Shown piece after piece: positions 61,901-64,000 of a DNA stretch of 64,000 nt (its first letter is position 1; every line of letters begins with the position of its first letter). Source of the DNA: Escarpia spicata (lineage: Eukaryota; Annelida; Polychaeta; Sabellida; Siboglinidae). The DNA is taken from the NCBI GenBank assembly GCA_963995525.1, contig OZ023213.1, positions 45,510,294 through 45,574,293 of the forward strand, in the 5' to 3' direction. Under the pieces are notes generated by a model, which worked only from the letters and a program-made list of their open reading frames with translations, did no database searches and had not been told where the DNA came from. The position numbers and the translations under genes were made by a program.

Positions 61901-63960
61901 TTGATTGTCGTACCTCCAAATATACCTACATTATTCTATTCCGAAGTAATTCAATGCAATGCTAACTATACAGGCTTTGAAGAGAGTGTCTACACCTTTT
62001 TTCTCAGTGTGTCAACTTGATTGGCCGATGTTCAGATTTTTGCATGTAGACAGAATGATTGGTGCGTTAAACATGTGCATGTTGCTGGTTTCTTCTGCGT
62101 TGCACGTTGGCAGTTTATTTTCTTTATTGCTATTTTGCATCGTGTCTAAAATGTCAGCCTTCGGGTTGCCTTTTCGCTTCATTTCAGTGGCACTAACGTA
62201 GTCATCGTTCAAGAAAATAAATGTGTTAAACATTGAATTGCTCAGGTAGCATCCACAAGGACGTTTGCTGTCATTTTGACAGCAATCCATGCATTCAACG
62301 CCAACACATACTTTCGATATCAGAGCAATGCCGCTTTTTAAATTTTATTTTTGTTACTTCCTGTTGAGAAGCAGCGCCAAACTTCAATTTCTTGATACAA
62401 AACCGCACTGCAGCATCTGGTTCAGCCATGGTGTAAATGAATTAATGACAAGGTGGACTTTCGTGGATTCATCGGGTCGTAGACCGAAAATGTGCGACAA
62501 CCAATGAAATGGTGTTTAACATACAATGTTCGGTATGATGCATATATGCTCAATGAATCAATACAAAATCACTGATTCGGCACTTCGATCAGAAATAAAA
62601 GTTCAAAATTGCAATTTTATTTTTATTTCCGTTTTATCAAAAACAATGTCGGCAGGTCCGTAATCCGAATAATAAAATTGGTGTCGCCTTATCTTTATAT
62701 AGGAACTTACCTTTACCTTTATATAAGAACTTACCTTTACCTTCATATAAGAACTTACCTTTTCCTTTTCTAAAAGGAGATGAGGAAGATCACAATTGAA
62801 ATGGAAGAACTGGATAAAGAGAGATTCGGTGGGTTTGGGAAGAGAGTGGAGAAGGAGAGATAGGAAGAGTGGAGAACGAGAGATAGGGAGAGTGGAGAAG
62901 GCAAGATAGGGAGAGTGGAGAGATAGGGAGAGTGGAGGAGGAGAGATAGGGAGAGTGGAGAAGGAGAGATAGGGAGAGATAGGGAGGGTGGAGACAGCAA
63001 TGCAGAAGTGGTGGGAAAATAAATGATAATTATTATTTAATGTTATGGAGGATCAATATCGAGGCCAGCCTCACATTGGACTAGAAGGGCAATGATGTGA
63101 GATAAAGAAGGTGTCTGTTGCCGTACCAAGGTAGTGTTGCCAGAGGATGCGGAAGATGAAGTGATTGAGGAGGTTACTGATGGCTTGTAGGTTGTCTGAC
63201 GAGAATGGTTTATGTTGTTCGTACATCTCGATGTCGTCTATGATCCTGCAAGCAGAGAGCAATGACACAAACCTGTCGTAGGTGCACTCATGAGTTGTTG
63301 TAAATCACACTTCACCCTCTACTTAACATTGCTCTTTCTAAATACTACCACCATTATGCACAGTGTATAGCCCATGGTAATATAGCCATGCCATTGATGG
63401 CATAGCCATGACTACTGACATAACCTAGACACAGGTGACATAACCATGACACTGGTGAGTGGTGACATAACACAGGTGGCATAATCATGGTTTTGATGAT
63501 ATAACCATGACACATGACAAAACCGTGACACGGGTGGCAAAACCATGAAAATATTTAATTAACATAACCATGACACTGTTGAAATAATCATGATATAACC
63601 ATGACATGACACAGATTGACATAAGAGTGACACTAACATTCATGACATTAGTGGCCTGTGCTACACACGCGACAACAAATCTGACAACATTTGGTATAAT
63701 ACTAGTTACCTGTAACACAAGTAACATTAGTGACACACATGCAAAATAAATACAACACTGGTGACGCAGGGTTGATACTAACGTGATGACATGACTGGCA
63801 ATGTCGCAGCCAAGACGCAGCATGCAGAAGACAGGGTGACTCGTGTTATTTGGTGTCATTGCGATGACATCAAGGAGGACCCGTAGACCACAGTCAGAGA
63901 CCCCGAGGTCAGTGAGCAGCTTCCACAGTCGCGGCAGAACGATGTCTTGACAGCTGAGAC
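43796..63960 (-). CDS. UBE3B: UBE3B HECT E3 ubiquitin-protein ligase (C-terminal half, 14 exons)
   Basis: Gene-level span. The exons run right to left: 63783-63960, 63127-63245, 58729-58843, 57785-57884, 57227-57346, 56957-57034, 56196-56294, 54938-55045, 54260-54397, 51822-51946, 49965-50147, 49036-49147, 48527-48619, 43796-43987. All phases agree, giving about 586 codons. Human UBE3B has about 1068, so the N-terminal half (including any IQ motif) lies beyond the right edge. The full HECT domain is present, from [19 protein letters not shown] through [19 protein letters not shown] to the catalytic [17 protein letters not shown], with Phe four residues from the C-terminus. It accepts ubiquitin on the Cys (codon 43895-43897) and passes it to substrates; in mammals UBE3B is linked to mitochondria. 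The gene appears intact. Its last intron holds a LINE and a SINE. Confidence 0.95.
44042..44343 (-). mobile_element. tRNA-derived SINE, family B, copy 1
   Basis: Read on the minus strand: gtggggcagtggatagagct (A-box-like), then cccagattcgaatgcaatg (B-box-like). Then come gttcactctacgttgctcc, a gtctatagacattggtgg-type middle and tcgagatggtgttcgattg, ending caaagtgctttgagtagtcc. The same order is found at 50210-50615 (minus) and 61285-61600 (plus). Confidence 0.75.
44869..45993 (+). pseudogene. LINE apurinic-type endonuclease region
   Basis: Motifs in order: [11 protein letters not shown] (catalytic Glu), [36 protein letters not shown] (catalytic His). An upstream linker carries a duplicated phrase, [12 protein letters not shown] and [12 protein letters not shown], from a short DNA duplication (45165-45195 and 45240-45270). 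The start codon is not certain. The frame ends at 45993; the continuation is in another frame, so an indel lies near 45990-46030. Confidence 0.85.
46035..46880 (+). pseudogene. LINE linker and N-terminal RT region
   Basis: Reads [40 protein letters not shown], then the RT entry [20 protein letters not shown]. Ends [14 protein letters not shown]. Relative to intact relatives, the stretch between TDPL and [12 protein letters not shown] is missing. A deletion of a few dozen bases near 46860 causes the shift to the next frame. Confidence 0.85.
46864..48048 (+). pseudogene. LINE reverse transcriptase core and C-terminal domain
   Basis: Motif [16 protein letters not shown], motif [16 protein letters not shown], motif [12 protein letters not shown] (YADD), then [14 protein letters not shown] at 47698-47700 interrupts ([16 protein letters not shown]), a likely CpG-decay stop. 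The same frame resumes with [20 protein letters not shown] and continues through [20 protein letters not shown] to KTYLF near 48035. Confidence 0.88.
48527..48619 (-). CDS. UBE3B: UBE3B exon, [19 protein letters not shown]
   Basis: 93 bp, phase 0 to 0; acceptor ctctgttgtag, donor gtaaga. Encodes [20 protein letters not shown] then [11 protein letters not shown], the HECT C-lobe entry. Confidence 0.95.
49036..49147 (-). CDS. UBE3B: UBE3B exon, [19 protein letters not shown]
   Basis: 112 bp, phases 2 to 0; acceptor cccctgcag, donor gtacta. Encodes [20 protein letters not shown] then [17 protein letters not shown]. Confidence 0.95.
49965..50147 (-). CDS. UBE3B: UBE3B exon, [18 protein letters not shown]
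   Basis: 183 bp, acceptor gtctgcccag, donor gtacgt. Encodes [20 protein letters not shown], then [20 protein letters not shown] and [14 protein letters not shown]. Confidence 0.95.
50210..50615 (-). mobile_element. tRNA-Cys-derived SINE, family B, copy 2, with internal minisatellite
   Basis: On the minus strand the head reads ggcatagtgactagagcac, then ttgactgcaaatcaagag and cctggtttgaatcc. This closely follows a tRNA-Cys (GCA) A box, anticodon arm and B box. The middle and tail match the copies at 44042 and 61285. Within it, at 50361-50530, a 20-bp unit (gtgaactggagcagcgtaga on the plus strand) is tandemly expanded about eight times. Confidence 0.8.
50908..51345. repeat. 27-bp minisatellite, about 16 copies
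   Basis: Unit aagatcactgtgggtattgg + tggttta. Because 27 is a multiple of three, both strands give long open frames (GGLKITVGI or FKPPIPTVI repeats). These are artefacts. In the UBE3B intron between 50147 and 51822. Confidence 0.96.
51480..51562 (-). repeat. tRNA-like SINE head (Ser/Leu-type)
   Basis: Minus strand: gcagtggtcgagtggttaga (A box) ... cggggtttgaatcctggtgg (B box). It lacks the paired acceptor stem of a functional tRNA and is followed by T-rich sequence and repeat family A. I read it as a SINE remnant. Confidence 0.6.
51586..51790 (+). repeat. Dispersed repeat family A, copy 3
   Basis: Contains aacattggttcaaatcaccc, cacttactaggtggcacac, gtggtgacgaccaagccac and ttgggacttcgtgaactca in order. 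It is the most complete copy in the window. Confidence 0.65.
51822..51946 (-). CDS. UBE3B: UBE3B exon, [20 protein letters not shown]
   Basis: 125 bp, phase 0 to 2; acceptor tcaccgtcag; weak donor gttggt. Encodes [20 protein letters not shown], then [18 protein letters not shown]. The Lys codon at the junction is split. Confidence 0.93.
51947..54259 (-). other. UBE3B intron, no gene seen
   Basis: AT-rich unique DNA. Short plus frames at 53097, 53465 and 54113 show no motif. Confidence 0.5.
54260..54397 (-). CDS. UBE3B: UBE3B exon, [18 protein letters not shown]
   Basis: 138 bp, phase 0 to 0; acceptor cttatccag, donor gtatgt. Encodes [20 protein letters not shown] then [20 protein letters not shown]. 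Confidence 0.96.
54938..55045 (-). CDS. UBE3B: UBE3B exon, [20 protein letters not shown]
   Basis: 108 bp, phase 0 to 0; acceptor atgttgtag, donor gtttgt. Encodes [20 protein letters not shown] then [14 protein letters not shown], the HECT N-lobe. Confidence 0.96.
55228..55490. repeat. 22-bp minisatellite, about 11-12 copies
   Basis: Unit gacctgtatttgttgacgta + ca, with a/g and ttt/att variants. About 180 bp upstream of a UBE3B acceptor. Confidence 0.95.
55850..56030 (+). repeat. Dispersed repeat family A, copy 4
   Basis: Contains caataggtggcaccactgca, catgatacatggtgatgatt and cttacgttttgggac in the family order. Diverged. Confidence 0.5.
56196..56294 (-). CDS. UBE3B: UBE3B exon, [19 protein letters not shown]
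   Basis: 99 bp, phase 0 to 0; acceptor catgtccag, donor gtaagt. Encodes [20 protein letters not shown] then [13 protein letters not shown], almost identical to the human exon. Short tgaca repeats (56294-56340) abut its 3' splice site. Confidence 0.97.
56652..56715. repeat. Perfect 64-bp palindrome without spacer
   Basis: The left arm, aaaataaatgggacactaaa + attaatattcta, is exactly mirrored from 56684. Thirty-two pairs match, and position 56651/56716 is the first mismatch. A further direct copy, ttttagtgtcccattt, follows at about 56719. It lies in a UBE3B intron and could be a collapsed MITE or foldback element. Confidence 0.93.
56957..57034 (-). CDS. UBE3B: UBE3B exon, [20 protein letters not shown]
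   Basis: 78 bp, phase 0 to 0; acceptor gtctgtatag, donor gtgggt. Encodes [20 protein letters not shown] then KFVNEQ. Confidence 0.95.
57083..57180 (-). repeat. SINE family B tail fragment
   Basis: Contains agttcttatgtagtccagta, tccagtcctttggactgctc and aaagtgtctgc, matching the inverted tail of the 61285-61600 copy (gcagttctgaggactgga). Confidence 0.55.
57227..57346 (-). CDS. UBE3B: UBE3B exon, [18 protein letters not shown]
   Basis: 120 bp, phase 0 to 0; acceptor tgtcttcacag, donor gtcagt. Encodes [20 protein letters not shown] then [16 protein letters not shown]. Confidence 0.95.
57785..57884 (-). CDS. UBE3B: UBE3B exon, [20 protein letters not shown]
   Basis: 100 bp, phases 2 to 0; acceptor ctgttgcag, donor gttcgt. 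Encodes [20 protein letters not shown] then [13 protein letters not shown]. Confidence 0.94.
58385..58740 (-). repeat. About 37-bp minisatellite built on a UBE3B donor, about 10 units
   Basis: Plus-strand unit tatttgacctaccatatgac + cctgtgacctgtgaggt. On the minus strand each unit reads ...gggtcatatggtaggtcaaata, a copy of the real exon-intron junction ggctcatacg|gtaggtcaaata at 58729. Most units retain gtaggt. Unit length varies, as acctgtgag blocks are lost in some copies. Confidence 0.92.
58729..58843 (-). CDS. UBE3B: UBE3B exon, [20 protein letters not shown]
   Basis: 115 bp, phases 1 to 2; acceptor attgctacag, donor gtaggt. Encodes [20 protein letters not shown] then [17 protein letters not shown]. 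Minisatellites lie on both sides: donor-derived at 58385-58740, and 36-bp type from about 58855. Confidence 0.95.
58855..61120. repeat. 36-bp (2 x 18) minisatellite, about 60 units
   Basis: Units alternate atgacagcttcacattat and atgacagcttaacactgt, with aac/gac and ttcttattatatatgatagc variants. It begins as a degenerate form (acatgacagcctgacattg) 12 bases from the UBE3B acceptor and runs about 2.2 kb. The 36-bp period yields long frames on both strands ([20 protein letters not shown]), which are artefacts. Confidence 0.96.
61285..61600 (+). mobile_element. tRNA-derived SINE, family B, copy 3
   Basis: Head agagattctgggttcgactc (B box), then cattcactccacgttgctcc, gtacctggttatagacattg, gagatggtgttcgattgaac and aaagtgctttgagcagttct, with the tail acttaggccacaccaattt. 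Plus orientation, in a UBE3B intron. Confidence 0.75.
61601..62680 (-). other. UBE3B intron, no gene seen
   Basis: AT-rich. Overlapping frames on both strands at 61959-62507 have no motif. Confidence 0.4.
62690..62765. repeat. 20-22-bp short tandem repeat, 3 copies
   Basis: Unit tttatataagaacttacctt + tacc, repeated from 62694 to 62762. Confidence 0.85.
62815..62998. repeat. GA-rich minisatellite
   Basis: Repeats of gagatagggagagtggagaa + gga, purine-only for long stretches. The minus-strand Ser/Leu/Pro frame across it is an artefact. Confidence 0.92.
63127..63245 (-). CDS. UBE3B: UBE3B exon, [20 protein letters not shown]
   Basis: 119 bp, phases 2 to 1; acceptor ctgcttgcag, donor gtacgg. 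Encodes [20 protein letters not shown] then [16 protein letters not shown], part of the helical region before the HECT domain. Confidence 0.92.
63400..63782. repeat. Degenerate acataacc/tgacac repeats beside a UBE3B donor
   Basis: Irregular copies of ggtgacataaccatgacact through the intron up to the donor at 63782. Similar in style to the other junction-adjacent arrays, but too decayed to give a unit. Confidence 0.7.
63783..63960 (-). CDS. UBE3B: UBE3B exon, [20 protein letters not shown]
   Basis: 178 bp, starts with two bases of a codon and ends with two; acceptor gtcaatgcag, donor gttagt. Encodes [20 protein letters not shown], then [20 protein letters not shown]. This is the most upstream UBE3B exon in the window; earlier exons lie to the right. 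Confidence 0.92.
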
Positions 63961-64000
63961 CTGCATTGACATGACATCTGTTATTGATTTTTAAACTTGT

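Noticed and set aside
62770..63000. Ser/Leu/Pro-rich minus-strand frame
   Set aside because: Translation of the GA-rich minisatellite.

Overview
This window is animal nuclear DNA, probably from a marine invertebrate. A lophotrochozoan such as a mollusc is my guess, but the sequence does not settle it. The signs are intron-rich genes with GT-AG junctions, conserved metazoan proteins, short exons in kilobase introns, dense microsatellites and minisatellites, tRNA-derived SINEs, an R2-clade retrotransposon and a CR1/L2-type LINE. Almost all of the long open frames are translations of tandem repeats and are not genes.

Three real genes can be assembled from exons with consistent phases. (1) A CCDC86/Cgr1-family gene lies on the minus strand. 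Exon 1 is 13116-13444 and exon 2 is 7296-7425; the later exons are not visible and probably lie beyond the left edge. (2) An RSRC2 homologue lies on the plus strand. A probable first coding exon at 24631-24699 is followed by eight exons from 28645 to the stop at 40479. (3) The C-terminal half of the HECT ubiquitin ligase UBE3B lies on the minus strand, in fourteen exons from 63960 down to the stop at 43796, including the entire HECT domain. RSRC2 and UBE3B are convergent (tail to tail).

Layout: 1-10.5 kb is a (CA)n plus 'catatcatacatg' compound satellite, cut by hAT-like DNA-transposon ends, CCDC86 exon 2 and a 1.24 kb inverted-repeat element. 12.1-12.8 kb is a 57-bp minisatellite. 17.3-20.4 kb is a dead R2-clade element. 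21.5-22.5 kb is a minisatellite next to a decayed gag-like/LINE mosaic. 24.6-41.2 kb is RSRC2. 43.8-64 kb is UBE3B, whose last intron holds a decayed CR1/L2-like LINE and a SINE.

The most striking pattern is that several minisatellites begin exactly at exon-intron junctions and carry copies of the splice site. A 61-bp unit is repeated ten times from the donor of the 32458-32694 exon. A 131-bp unit arises from the donor of the 34709-34938 exon. A unit of about 37 bp arises from the donor of the UBE3B 58729-58843 exon. Two further arrays run up to 3' splice sites (38.6-40.2 kb and 58.85-61.1 kb). Repeats seeded by splice sites, in two unrelated genes, are the best candidate here for an undescribed phenomenon.
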